DNA of 64,000 nt, taken from contig NC_030383.2 of NCBI RefSeq assembly GCF_001625215.2, forward strand, positions 63,788,949 through 63,852,948, in the 5' to 3' direction. The notes under the pieces were generated by a model. It saw nothing but the letters and a program-made list of their open reading frames with translations. It ran no database searches and was not told where the DNA came from. This DNA comes from Daucus carota subsp. sativus. Its lineage: Eukaryota; Streptophyta; Magnoliopsida; Apiales; Apiaceae. Below are positions 1-11,155 of this stretch, piece by piece (position 1 is the first letter of the stretch; every line of letters starts with the position of its first letter). The position numbers were made by a program, and so were the translations under genes.

Positions 1-476
1 AGTAACGTGTAAAAAGTCAATAGGTACTAATTCTCTGGCCCAATTTGTTTTTCTAATGGTACCAGCCCAATAACATCAGCCTGTAAGCTATATTTCAATA
101 TGATCCACTTAGATCAACAGGTACAAGAAGTTGAATTTGGTGAACAAAAGATTCCTAAAAGAACACATGTCAGGCCCAAATTAAATGTTACAGTAATAAA
201 GTGTTTGTATTCAAAAAAATATATATTTATTTTAGAAAAAGTTACATGATGCCAACATCCTATTCTAATTAAAATCACATGAATGCTGTTACGGAGTCTC
301 ATTGTCCAACAGGTTCCTATTCTAATTCATATCATCATTTTCCTCGATATATTTCAGATGCTATCTATGAGCTATCTAATGCCATTGACACCGAAATTTT
401 GCAATTTGGATGCACAAAAACATCGTATTATATTTTTCTTCTTATTATTATGAGGTAATTATATCGCGCGAAAGTA
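1..476. other. Intergenic, no gene seen
   Basis: AT-rich sequence with only short chance open frames. I see no exon, RNA gene or recognisable transposon end here. Confidence 0.5.
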
Positions 477-707
477 CTACTTCTGTTTTGAAATATAAGT
501 CGTTTGATTTTTTGACACACATTTTGAGGTCCTTTGACCGCATAGCTAAAATCATTATTTTTGAAATTTTCTTTTTCTGAATAAAAATATATAATTAATA
601 TTTAATTTGGGAATATTTTTTTTAAAAATAACCATTTTAACTAAGCGGTCAAAAGACTTAGAGATGTGTGCCAAAAAGTCAAACAACCTATATTTCCATG
701 GAGGGAG
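477..707. mobile_element. Foldback MITE, Stowaway-like
   Basis: The two halves are long imperfect inverted repeats of each other: the left arm reads CTACTTCTGTTTTGAAATAT and the right arm read backwards begins CTCCCTCCATGGAAATATA. Further inside, both arms share a GTTTGA stretch, a CACACAT motif and a CTTTTGACCGC-like motif. TA lies on both sides (475-476 and 708-709), as expected for a Tc1/mariner-related Stowaway element. It has no coding capacity. Confidence 0.7.
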
Positions 708-731
708 TATACGTTTATTTCTTTGCAGATA

Positions 732-1035
732 CTCCCTCCGTCCCTTTTTATCTGTCCATTTTGGAAAAAAGAACACATACCAAGGAATAATTGATTGTAT
801 GAACTTTTTCATTAAATACCTCTAATTAATATCTTGAAAATGGTGGAATACCCCTACTTTATGTCTTGAAAACATGAATTCAACCAAGTTTTAAATAAGT
901 CAAGCCTTGAAAATTGAAATTATGGAGATATATTTGAAAAACAATCATTAAATTAGTTTTGAAAGTATAAATGGACAGATAAATAGGGACAAATTTTTAC
1001 TTCCAAAGTGGACAGATAAATAGGGACGGAGGGAA
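732..1035. mobile_element. Stowaway-like MITE
   Basis: It starts CTCCCTCCGTCCCTTTTTAT and ends with the inverse, ATAAATAGGGACGGAGGGAA, between TA dinucleotides at 730-731 and 1036-1037. The internal part is AT-rich with no coding capacity. It lies only 24 bases from the preceding MITE, so the two insertions are nearly back to back. Confidence 0.85.
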
Positions 1036-1245
1036 TACTTTCGTAGTTCTTAACAATTATGAAGGGTCTGAACGAAAAAATTGTAAGAGATTTTGAGTAC
1101 TTGTCTAGAAAAAATTGTACAAGACGTTGAGAACTAAATCTTCTAAAATCTTACCCTCACTCGAAAGTTAAATAAGAGTATCATATTGAAAACCAATACC
1201 TCCAAAATATTAAATTGTTAGATAAAAACCCCATATTTATCTTAA

Positions 1246-1475
1246 ACTTCCTCTATTTTTTTATATGTTACGTTTAATTTGGGCACATACCTTTAAGAGG
1301 GTTGACCGGCTAGTAAAATTTGTTATTTTTAAGTGATTTTTTTTGTGAATTAAAATTTTGATTATATATTTTTATTCAGAAAAAATTCAAAAATAATATT
1401 TGTAACTAACCGATCAAAGCACTTAATAGTGTGTGTCAAAAAGTCAAACATCATATATTAAAAAACAGATAGAAT
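1246..1475. mobile_element. Degenerate foldback MITE
   Basis: The arms at about 1247-1345 and 1380-1474 are imperfect inverted repeats: both contain a TTGACCGGCTAG or CTAACCGATCAA-type motif and a GTTTAATTTGG or AAAGTCAAAC-type motif. It resembles the element at 477-707 but is more diverged, so it is probably an older relative. The exact ends are uncertain by a few bases. Confidence 0.5.
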
Positions 1476-1638
1476 ACTGCATGTATCTTAACACGAGACA
1501 TGCACAAAAATCATCCTCTTAAAATTCCCGGATGCAACCAAACAAGCACTTAGTCGTCCCTCCCCCCTCCACTCTGTCATCGGAGTCCGGCAAATAATTT
1601 CTCATGACTCTTCCCAAAATTTCATCCTATGTTTCGAG

Positions 1639-2220
1639 TACTGGTGGCAATCGTTTCGTTTCGTATACTTTCATTTCGTATATTTTCGTGTTTCGTGTAC
1701 TCAAAAGTGAAACCCGTATCCGCTCGTTATTAATTTTGTGTACCTAATTTGAAACCCGTATCCGATCCGAATCGTTTCGTGTATATTTCGTGTACTTTTT
1801 GTGTATATTATATATAAGAATATTAATATATTTTTAATCAAAAAATGAATTTAATATATATTTTCCTTTATAAATTTATTAAATGTGAATGATATATTTA
1901 TATATGTATACAATTCTCTATAAATTTAATAATGTATCTACAATATATATCCACACATACATATAAATATATACTTTTTACTCAATTATATATTTAATAT
2001 ATCATAACATATATATAATAAATATTATCTACAAATATTTCGTGTACTTTCGTGTATTTCGTGTACCCCAAATGAAAACCCATATCCGACACGAAATCTA
2101 TCGTGTAATTTCGTGTTCGTGTACTTTCATGTTTCGTGTATCGAAAATCAAAACCCATATCCATTTTTTTCGTGTCGTTTCATTTCGTGTTAGCGTGTCA
2201 CGTGTCAAATTGCCAGCCTA
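1639..2220. mobile_element. Non-autonomous hAT-like element rich in TTTCGTGT
   Basis: The left end TACTGGTGGCAATCG and the inverse of the right end TAGGCTGGCAATTTG form short inverted termini. The flanks GTTTCGAG (1631-1638) and GTTTCAAT (2221-2228) look like a decayed 8-base target duplication, the hAT size. The inside is built from degenerate TTTCGTGTAC units near both ends around an AT-rich core, a composition typical of plant non-autonomous hAT elements. No transposase frame is present. Confidence 0.6.
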
Positions 2221-2228
2221 GTTTCAAT

Positions 2229-3364
2229 GCATCACCTCCCAGTCGAATAAATTCAAAATTTTCGTACACAAAGATTCTTTACTTTGAGAAAAGGGACTCA
2301 TATGATGAAAGTTAATTTAGATTTTAATTTGAGCGTTATCTTTTGTATTGTAATGAGGTAGTGTTGTAGGGTAGGGGGAGAAGTATATGTGAATAATGTA
2401 ATCATCTCTTTGCGGTTGCAAGTGGGTGGTTGATTATTCTAATTGAGCCAATAATTAATCGTAAAATGTGCGACAGAGACTTGGCGGGAAACGTTTTTAT
2501 TGGACGTTGTGAACCAAAGATTCGCTCTACGAGGATAGTAGGACACATGAAATCAATTAGTCTCTATCTCCGGTTCTAGACGCTTTTTTATTGTCTATGA
2601 GAAATTCATAGGATTTGGAAATGAAATAATACTGTAGTAAATTTGTTTTTTACGATGTTCAATTTATTAGATTAAATTTATGTATTTGCTATATATCAAA
2701 AATTGTATATATTTAAATAACATGACAGATAAATAATTAATTTTAATTAAATAATCAATATATACACGATATTCCGTTGTTAATAGAGGCTCATAATTCG
2801 GCTAAGTAGTGACCGGCCAAAATTTTGATGTTTTGAGTTTAATAGTATAGTATAAATTTATAAATAGTTAAAAAATAAAAAGGTAACTTACTATCATTAA
2901 GATATATAAATATTATAAAATAACTGAAAGACAAATATGAAGTAAAATACAAAATATATATTAACAAATGTGCATCTTCTTAATAGACAATAAAATTAGT
3001 TATTATTTATACTACTGATTTACAATATATAAAAAATATTATAAATAGATAATAAGTTGTAAAAACTAAATTTTTGTGAGAAAGTATAATAAGTTAAAAT
3101 TAATTAAAATTCAACTCGTTAATATTAAAATGTTAATAAAATTATATTAAAATTTAAATAATAAATTACGAATTATATACTTAGTAGTTCTTGACACGGA
3201 TTAAAGACTGGTATTATTAAAGCTCAGTTGCACAATACTAAAATTTCCATAATTTTGCGGCACGAAATGTTGTCTCTGGTGTCTTTACAGTAGATTAGAT
3301 GTTACAGAGAGAGACCATATAGGGTAACTAGTTAATCTCTACATAACCATAATCAGGTTCCTAA
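2229..3364. other. AT-rich intergenic stretch
   Basis: Very AT-rich, especially 2640-3200. I see no exon-like frame, RNA gene or clear transposon end. Confidence 0.5.
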
Positions 3365-3365
3365 A

Positions 3366-4183
3366 GGCAAACCCAGCAGTGATCCAAAGATCCAAATTTG
3401 AGGCATTATTGCCCCATATTCTTCTTCAGCAGTGATCAAAAAGTGATCCAACTTTGGATCAGTGAATAGTACTGATCCAAATTTGGATCACCACTGTTCA
3501 CTGATCCAAATTTGGATCACCTACTTTATTATAAAATAATGATTTTGTTATTTTTATATCTTTCGTTTATCGAGTTTAAAATGAATTTATGATTATTAAT
3601 ATTTAATTAATAATAGTTTATAATTAATAATTAATAAAATTGATGTTTTAGTAAAAAATTAGAATAATAAGAAAGCAAATTTCATTGAAATTAAAAAAAG
3701 AGTACATTACATGCATAAAATAAAAAGTACATAAAATGCATAAAATAAAATTACAATACCGGAAAATGACTAGAAAATAGTACGATAAATATAAAATTTG
3801 ATTTAGTCGAACCGATTATTTTTGTTTCCTCTGAGATGATCAATTTATTGTCCGTAGCTATTCATATCATTTGGAAATCCTTGAGCTTTATCTTCATTTT
3901 TTTGATTTTGAGATACTTTGATCGATTTTAAAAATAATAATTAAATTATATAATTAAATATAATATGAGTGGTTAATAATGATTAAAAATTAAATTTAAG
4001 ATTAAATAGATTAATATAATTTTTTTTTTGCCACGGATTAATATAAAATTTAAATAATATAATATACAAAAAATAATTTGGATCAGAATTTGGATCACGT
4101 TGCTGGAGTTGGTCAGAAATTTGGATCAGTTGGTGATCCAAATTTGGATTTTTGGATCACAACTGCTGGAGATGGCCTGAGGT
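3366..4183. mobile_element. MITE-like element rich in GATCCAAATTTGGATC
   Basis: The left part (about 3366-3520) holds several copies of the palindromic unit TGATCCAAATTTGGATCA, and the right part (about 4080-4180) holds inverse copies of the same unit. The outer ends are inverse: CCCAGCAGTGATCCAA on the left and TTGGATCACAACTGCTGG on the right, followed by AGATGGCCT. The middle is AT-rich. I could not find a convincing target duplication, so the family is unassigned (hAT or Mutator-like are possible). Confidence 0.55.
4009..4046 (-). mobile_element. Micro-retroposon: T10-GCCACG with target duplication
   Basis: An 11-base direct repeat, GATTAATATAA (4009-4019 and 4036-4046), flanks 16 inserted bases made of ten T followed by GCCACG. 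Read on the minus strand this is CGTGGC plus a poly(A) tail, the form expected of an extremely 5'-truncated SINE or LINE copy. Confidence 0.6.
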
Positions 4184-4948
4184 GTGAGAATAAAGTTACC
4201 AAAGTAAAGACAAATCTAGAGCCTAGAGATGTATGACAACCATGAAAAGGAGCAAAACCGACGAGATAAAATTTCTTGTATTAAGATACTACTGTTGGTA
4301 TTTCTAGCCACTGAAACTTAAAACTTACTCCCTCCATCCCTCCCATTTCTTTATATTTTCCTTTTCCGGATGTCACATCCAATTCTTTACATTTCAAAAC
4401 TTACTCAAAATAGTCAATGGGTCCCACCACTTCTTCACTTTTCTTTCCTTTTCACACTACTTTTACTCCACTATCTTCTTTTTATACATTAAAAATCAAT
4501 GGGTCCACCACTTCACTCACTTTTCTTTCTCTTTTCCACTACTTTATACATATTTCTTAACCTCCGTGTCCAACCTAAACGATAAGAAATGAGAGGGACG
4601 GAGGTAGGGGAGAGCATGGGTCGGTTCGGTCCGGTTTTTGGATAAAACCGGAACCGCAACCATATATCTCCGGTTTTTAAAATCGAAAACCGCAACCGCC
4701 GGTTCGGATTCGGTTTCGGTTTGAAAAACCTCGGTTCGGTTGTAAACGGTTCGGTTTCGGTTACAAAACCGACAAATATATAAACGACAAAATAAATACA
4801 AAATAGGCTGATAATTGCAATACAAAAATATATAAATTTACATCGTAATTTAACACAAATAATAGGAGGAATGCATTTTATGTTTCAGGCTTGCAGATGA
4901 GAGAATCAAGTTAGAATTTCATAAAAAGATGATTTAAGTTTCCACATT

Positions 4949-4997
4949 TAGCTAAATATTTCTTTTTTTTTTTTTTTGACGGATAGCTAAATATTTC
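4949..4997 (-). mobile_element. Micro-retroposon: T15-GACGGA with target duplication
   Basis: A perfect 14-base direct repeat, TAGCTAAATATTTC (4949-4962 and 4984-4997), flanks 21 bases consisting of fifteen T followed by GACGGA. On the minus strand this reads TCCGTC plus poly(A). It lies inside the hAT-like element, so it came later. Confidence 0.7.
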
Positions 4998-5219
4998 ACT
5001 TCTGCCAAAATCACAAAGGATTGTGTATTGCTTGCCTCCCCATCCTAGATCATAGATATAAAAATAAAAAGGTCCAAAACCAGTGATGGACTATCTAATA
5101 AAAAGTATCATAATGTCAGGTTAATATTTCAGTAAGCAGGGGCCTGGAAGTATAAACTAATGCAGATGTGGAGTAAATAAATTGGATATAACAAATCTCA
5201 GTTGTTATATATATATAAA

Positions 5220-6660
5220 CTAGTTGAGAAGCCGCACGTTGCGGCGGCCTATAAAAATTATATTAACGATCTAATAATAATATTTGTAGAATGCAATAAT
5301 TTTGTGACTGTATATAAAAAATATATTAATGATTAAAAATTAATATATCTAGGATAAATTAAATTTTATATTATAAAAATCTTGATGTAATGTCAATACT
5401 AATATATAAAATTGCAAAATTAGACTATAATTCATATTGAAAATATGAAAATAAATTTCTACACGTAATTAACAATTTAAAGCACGACAAATCTTAATTT
5501 TATTTGTGTTTTTTTTTAAAAAGTATTCATGTACTTACATTGTCACCTTCCTCCAATTTTTTTGGATTGATTGTGCACAAAAACATCTAACTTAAATCTG
5601 TGCGATAGCGGTCTATAACTACCCTTACTTGCCACAACCTTTATTTTTTAATACTGTATGAACAGTCTTCACTTAAAAGTTGTTTGAACTGAGCAAACAG
5701 ATAATGCATGAATAATATTTTCTTGTGTGCAAAGTAAATCATATAAAAATTAACAACAACAAACATGTCCGATGAACAAAACAAATTTTATAAAAGAATA
5801 ACAAACAAACATACATCACTAATAGTTAATTTATTGATATCATCCATCAATATCATGTCAAGACTATATTTTTCTCCCGTGTTTGGATTTGTCGACTCCC
5901 ACGTAGCGGTCTATAACTACTTTTGCTTACAACAACCTTTATTTTTTTTAATACTGTATAAACAGCCTTCACCAGAAGAACGGCAACACCGAGTTAGAAA
6001 TCGAGCAAAAGAACTATCACCAGAGAGAGCTAGGGTTGTGATACCGAGAGAGAAGGTTGTGTTAAGATGATCCAAAACCCTACAACCTACAGGGGTATTT
6101 ATAGGTGTAGAGAGACTTGTGTGCTACTATTTCCCATAATTAAATAATTTGAAACAAAATCAGATTAAAACTTTCAAACAGCTATATTCCATAAATAATT
6201 TGAAACAAAATCAGATTCTGAAACTTGCTTCTAATATATCCGAAACTAAAAAAAGCAGTTCTAATTTTTGATATTTTTCATCTGAAAATTTCAGGAAATT
6301 AGAAAAATAAAACGGAGCGATTTGAGAGGCGCCACCTACACACCCCTCGCTCCTCCTTTATATAGAAACAAAATCAAATTAAAACTTTCAAGCTACTATA
6401 TTCCATAAATAATCTGAAACAAAATCAGATTATATAGAAATAAAATCAAATTAAAACTTTCAAACTACTATATTCCATAAATAATCTGAAACAAAATCAG
6501 ATTCTGAAACTTGCTTCTAATATATCCGAAACTAAAAAAGGTAGTTCTAATTTTTGGTATTTTTCATCTAAAAATTGCAGAAAATTAGAAAAATAGAACG
6601 GAGCGATGTGAGATGCGCCACCTACACGCCCCTCGCTTCTCCTTTATATAAGTATATTGA
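5220..6660 (-). mobile_element. Non-autonomous Helitron
   Basis: On the minus strand the 3' end is at 5220: it ends in CTAG preceded by a GC-rich hairpin (GCCGCA and TGCGGC, 5231-5244). The 5' end is at 6660, starting TCAATATACTTATATAAAGG and followed by the GC-rich GAGGGGCG region. The flanks are A on the left and T on the right, as for insertion into an AT dinucleotide. No Rep/helicase frame is present. The 5' part is duplicated inside (about 6130-6366 and 6370-6660), and a second internal repeat pairs about 5570-5670 with 5875-5970. Confidence 0.75.
6130..6660. repeat. Tandem duplication of the Helitron 5' terminal region
   Basis: Two similar units, about 6130-6366 and 6370-6660, each contain the AACAAAATCAGATT motif, the CTTGCTTCTAATATATCCG motif, a CGGAGCGAT motif and a terminal GCGCCACCTACAC plus CTCGCT block that ends in TTTATATA. 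Each therefore carries a Helitron-like 5' terminus. The right unit also has a partial extra repeat of the CAGATTATATAGAAA part. Confidence 0.8.
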
Positions 6661-6895
6661 TTATATATAAAATATTTATTATTTGATTATATTTTAATAA
6701 CCGGTTCGGTTCGGTTTTATCGGTTCGGTTGAGACGTATAACCGGAACCCAACCATTAAGTTCGGATCGGTTTTAAAATTTTCGGTTTCGGTTTCGGTTC
6801 GGTTTTGTTCGGATCGGTTTTTCCCGGTTTTCTTCGGTTTCGGTTCGGTTTCGGTTTTAATTCGGTTTTTTGCTCAGCCCTAGACGGAGGGAGTA

Positions 6896-7587
6896 TGAAT
6901 TAAGATGGTTTTGAATTTTGATTGACTTATATTCTTTGATAATGATATACTCCTTATATTTACAACAACCACACCAACCAAAACCATCCAAATTCATGAA
7001 ATTTAATACTTAGCATGTACTCGTGGACGGACACTAGAAAAAGAAAACAATTATGCAGAAATTTTGTAAAAATTGTCAAAACTTCATGGTCACTATCTTC
7101 AATTTTTTTTTTTTGACGAAACACTATCTTCAATTTTAATTCGACAGAAAGAGACCTTAATTTTAAGGACGGAATGAAATTACAGAACTTTCTGTATCCT
7201 TCTCTCTCTCAAACTCTAACCTCCGTTAAAATTTTTTGAGAGACTTTCATAAGTTTACATTTTTCACCGGCGAAAAGTCTTAATTCTTTCGTTTTCCGTT
7301 TTCCTGTTACATGATTTTCATGGGTTTGATTTAATTTTGAAAGTTATTCTAAGATCGCATTTATGATCGATTCTTTAGAACAGTCTGCTGATAAGTGAAA
7401 TAATTTAATCAGTAATACGAACTCAAATAGCAACTAGCAATACATTCTACATAGTAAAGCAGAAGTTGTAGCATATAAATGATGGATTAGTGTGTTAATT
7501 GTACGGAAAGCCAGAAATTAGGGGACATTAGATTACAAAAAGGACAACGAGCATTCCAATGAGATGAGCAGCAGCACAATTTAGTTA
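6896..7587. other. Intergenic, no gene seen
   Basis: No exon or RNA gene is recognisable. The only clear structure is the small poly(T) insertion at 7091-7137. Confidence 0.45.
7091..7137 (-). mobile_element. Micro-retroposon: T8-GACGAAA with target duplication
   Basis: A perfect 16-base direct repeat, CACTATCTTCAATTTT (7091-7106 and 7122-7137), flanks 15 bases of eight T followed by GACGAAA. Because the target duplication itself ends in T, the tail length is ambiguous. On the minus strand it reads TTTCGTC plus poly(A). Confidence 0.65.
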
Positions 7588-7846
7588 CTCCCTCCGTCCC
7601 AAAAAGCTTTTCTCGTTTGATATGTCGGGACTGTTCATAACATGAGACAAATGACTAATTTACGTCTAATCTATAATACTAAATATAGTCATGAGTGATC
7701 TTGTTGGGTTCGTATTTACGAGTACTTTAATACAGTGAAATTTTTATATTTAATACTAATATAAAATTAAAGATATTAATGATCAAAAGTGTGTGTTGGC
7801 AAACGTGAAAAGGAGAAACAGGAAAAGTATTTAGGGACGGAGGGAG
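7588..7846. mobile_element. Stowaway-like MITE
   Basis: It starts CTCCCTCCGTCCCAAAAAGC and ends TTTAGGGACGGAGGGAG between TA dinucleotides (7586-7587 and 7847-7848). The body differs from the other MITEs here, so it is another subfamily sharing the same termini. Confidence 0.85.
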
Positions 7847-7848
7847 TA

Positions 7849-9167
7849 GTGATTAGCATCATTTTACATACTCTTATACAGACTACTACAGTACAACATG
7901 TCTCAGTCTCGAAATCCCATGCATCTTTCACCTTTTCAGCTCTCAAAATTTGAGCATGTGTGCAGTTTTCACCTTCCCATCATCTCATGTTTCTCTTCTA
8001 TTTTTAGGAACCTAACTTTTCCATGTTTTGCCTTGGATTCTCCCTGTTAATTGCAGGCATTACACTTGCAATCATGATATTTTGAGAAGTCAAGATTTGT
8101 GGATACAAGTGAAAAAACAGAAGGACTTGTAAAATGGAATAGAAGACCTGTAATTTTAGAATATAATATGATATTTATAAGATATTCTCTTAATATTTTG
8201 AGTTTTTGGATGAAATAGTCACTTAATTTGAAAATAGAGCTCAAAGCATGTGGCAGGAGATCTGCAACTCCCAATATTTATATATTTAATCATGCATACA
8301 AAGATAACATTATGTTCCAAATAAGAACCGATTTAATCTACTCTCGACCTAAAAATGATATTTTGTATAAGAATGATGTTAGAATATTACATAACTATCT
8401 GATAAGGAACTGTCATGTAAGATTTGTGAATAAAGTTAAATTTTATGTGTTATGTTTTCACTTATTTTGAGATTTATTAAAATGAATACTTTACTAAAAA
8501 GAGGGGAAAATCATTCTTCATCATCTAATCAAGATATTTTATAGAAAATCAATGAATGTGATTCAATTGTCAAAACTAAGTTTGTTTAAGAAAGTAAAGA
8601 AATTAGTCTAAAACGGAAAATAACTATTCAATTTTTTTTTTTTTGCTATAACTATACAAATTTTTGGTGAGTAGGATATATTAAATGATAAAAATCATTG
8701 ACATGATATTTTATATTTTATTATAATTATAATATTTCGGTTGATTGAATTCAGTTGCACCAAGTTACATGTGAGTCGAACAAGAGGTCAACCATTTTTA
8801 TTATCCTTTGAATTTTACATTCCATCGCTTGTCTCTGGGCAGCAAATTAACAAAATCGTTTGCGAACCAAATTCGATTACGATTCCGTTGATTTAGTTAA
8901 AAACATGAGAATTCTTTTAATTAGTGAATGATTTCAACCGAGTTTTTGTTTATTCATTTTGAGCTTCGCTGGCTTGATTTGGGATCGGCTCAAATACGAC
9001 TCGGACTCGTTTAATTCCCAAGATAAAACTTTTATTCAGATTATTTTTAAATTTAAAATGTTATAAATAATTTATATATATTAAAATGAATATATCAAAA
9101 CCATCATCCTCGAAGAACTCGACATGAACGATGAAATGTAGAGAAGACAATAACGAATGAATACTCG
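7849..9167. other. Intergenic, no gene seen
   Basis: No exon-like frame with splice sites is recognisable. It contains the small poly(T) insertion near 8621-8660. Confidence 0.45.
8621..8660 (-). mobile_element. Probable micro-retroposon: poly(T)-GCTA
   Basis: The near-identical flanks TAACTATTCAA and TAACTATACAA surround about thirteen T followed by GCTA. One mismatch in the duplication makes this call weaker than the three perfect cases at 4009, 4949 and 7091. Confidence 0.45.
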
Positions 9168-9646
9168 GTGGGTGTTTGGGAGCGTAGCTTATGAGCTTAA
9201 AAGCACACAAAAGCCAACTTCCGCTTTTTATACCTCCGTTTGGCAAATGTTGCTAAAGGCTTAAAAGAACGAAAATAAGCTCCGAAAAAAAGTTAGGAAT
9301 CCTAACTTTTTTTGTGATCCAACTTCTTCTTATTTCGAACAAGAAACCTAGCTTCTTTTTCTTCTAATGCAGGGTTTTAAATTTTGTATTTAGTAAAATA
9401 TTTCATGTATTAACAATAAAAGGTCTATAATTATAATTTATTTTGAAAAAAAACAAATTATTATATTAGAAAATTATCAAACTATACCAACTTATAAGTT
9501 AAGTTATCCAAACACTTGAAAAACTTATAAGTCACGCCATCCAAACACTTATGTTAGCTTTTAAGTTTAGACCTGCTTCTCATTTATAATCCACTTCTTT
9601 ACTTTAAGCAATAAGTCACTTATTTTAAATTCAGCCAAACGACCCC
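9168..9646. mobile_element. MITE-like element with GTTTGG termini
   Basis: The left end GTGGGTGTTTGGGAGC and the inverse of the right end GGGGTCGTTTGGCTGA form short inverted termini. The inside carries inverse copies of AAAAG and ATAAGTCACTTAT-type motifs. The target duplication is not resolved, so the superfamily is uncertain. Confidence 0.5.
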
Positions 9647-10860
9647 TTATATTTGTGAGCCTGGTGTAAATATTTGGTGGTCATGAACTCATGATAATGT
9701 GAAAGTGATATAAGCTATTAGTGTAAGTGTATTATTTTTATGATAGTTAGATACTGATCTGAATGTAAGTTTTAGATCTATAAATCATATTTTATGATCG
9801 AATTGCGGTTGATCGACTAAAAACATGCTATAATTGTTTTTGAGCGTAAATATCGTTGAGGAAAAATTATGTACAAATTGCTTGTGCACAATTTTATTGT
9901 GTTTGAAATCAGTTCGGTTTGAGTTGTTCGTTAGCAAACTCGTGGTTGTCTCATTTATTAAAAAACGGATTTGAAAATTACATTTTGTTTGATTGTGAAA
10001 CTCAAATAGATTTGACCTCGTTTTAGATGAAATTTGACTTGTTTCGGTTCGTTTGCAACCTCATCATGCATGCTAACTTCTTGAAACTGAATTCCATTAG
10101 ATAGCAGCGACTTGTGTTTGTTACTCACACCATTTGAGTTTCAAAGAAAACGTCTTCAAATGCGTGATTAAAAACCTTAATTAAGCCCCTACTCTGTAAA
10201 TATCTCAAGACATAATTATAAATATTACAAAAGATATGTAATAATAAATTATGTTATTTATTACTAGTAAAAATTTTAAGATTTTTTTTTCATTTCACAA
10301 AGACAAGTGACATTTCAGAAACGCATAAAATTTTGAGATAGTGGAGAAATTTTAAACCAATCAATAAACTGCGTATCAAAGATAGTGATATGATGATAAA
10401 GTATAATTTTTAAGATAGCAAAACACAGGCAATCAAAATGAATATCGATAAATAAAAAATTTAATATTATAAATTTTCATTCAAATCTCTCCGTATAACG
10501 TGTAGCTAACTAAAAATCGGGGTTGTTTATATTACCAAATAATATCATAATTTGGTTAATAATATTACTTAATATATTTAATATCTGATATTTGTTATTT
10601 GTTTTAAATATTATATAAGCTCGCATAGATAACACACTCCAAAAACTACCTATTGTACAATATTTTTTTATTTTTCTTTATAAATAAACATATTATAATA
10701 AAACCTAATTTTTTGTTAATTCTATCATGAATTTTATATTAATTCATAAAATATTTAATTTTTATAAACTACCACGACATAATTTATACACAAGATTTTA
10801 GGATACCTATTTATTGCCAAAATATTATTATATAAATATGTAAACTCCACCCGAAATAAT
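9647..10860. other. Intergenic, upstream of the KRP gene
   Basis: AT-rich sequence with no gene-like structure visible. Confidence 0.45.
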
Positions 10861-10987
10861 TTCCAAAATGCGATACATGTGTGTATAAAATATACACACC
10901 CTACAAAGTACACATACTCTATATTGGAGGGTACTATTCCCCTGACCTTAACCCTAAAACTTTACCAACTCCTATTCATATACCCAC

Positions 10988-11110
10988 CCCCTTTCTCATT
11001 TTTCCCTCCTCTCTCTCCATCTTTCATCTCTCTCTCCTATCTTTCTCTATCTCTCCCATCTCTCTCTCTGCTCTTTCCATCTCTCTCATCTCTCTCTCAC
11101 AACCCATATA
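10988..11110 (+). promoter_or_regulatory. CT-rich tract and TATA-like box before the KRP gene
   Basis: A long CTCTCT and CTCCCT pyrimidine tract (about 10988-11100) is followed by CATATAAAAATCC near 11104, about 50 bases before the chosen start codon. Pyrimidine patches next to a TATA-like element are a common plant core-promoter arrangement. The transcription start is not visible directly. Confidence 0.45.
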
Positions 11111-11155
11111 AAAATCCAATCTTTATCACTTTTTAGCCAAGAAAATACAGTATCA

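Larger units (their letters stand above)
4605..6882. mobile_element. hAT-like non-autonomous element, split by a Helitron
   Basis: It begins TAGGGGAGAGCA and ends TGCTCAGCCCTA, inverse termini of a kind common in plant hAT elements. It is flanked by an exact 8-base duplication, GACGGAGG (4597-4604 and 6883-6890). Both ends are packed with CGGTTCGGTTT units in opposite orientation (4615-4770 and 6700-6870). Removing the Helitron at 5220-6660 leaves about 837 bases. No transposase frame is visible. Confidence 0.85.
4328..6893. mobile_element. Stowaway-like MITE split by a hAT-like element
   Basis: The MITE starts CTCCCTCCATCCC after TA (4326-4327) and ends GACGGAGGGAG before TA (6894-6895). 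Without the insertion at 4605-6890 it is about 280 bases, and it matches the uninterrupted family member at 21337-21613 along its length. The insertion sits inside the right terminal inverted repeat. Confidence 0.85.

Noticed and set aside
5765-6070. Coding sequence inside the Helitron
   Set aside because: The 101-codon frame has no Rep or helicase motif and crosses one of the internal repeats. The element is non-autonomous.
10879-11136. Two small overlapping proteins in front of KRP3
   Set aside because: They translate the CTCTCT tract of the promoter or leader, giving Ser/Leu/Pro-rich low-complexity frames only.
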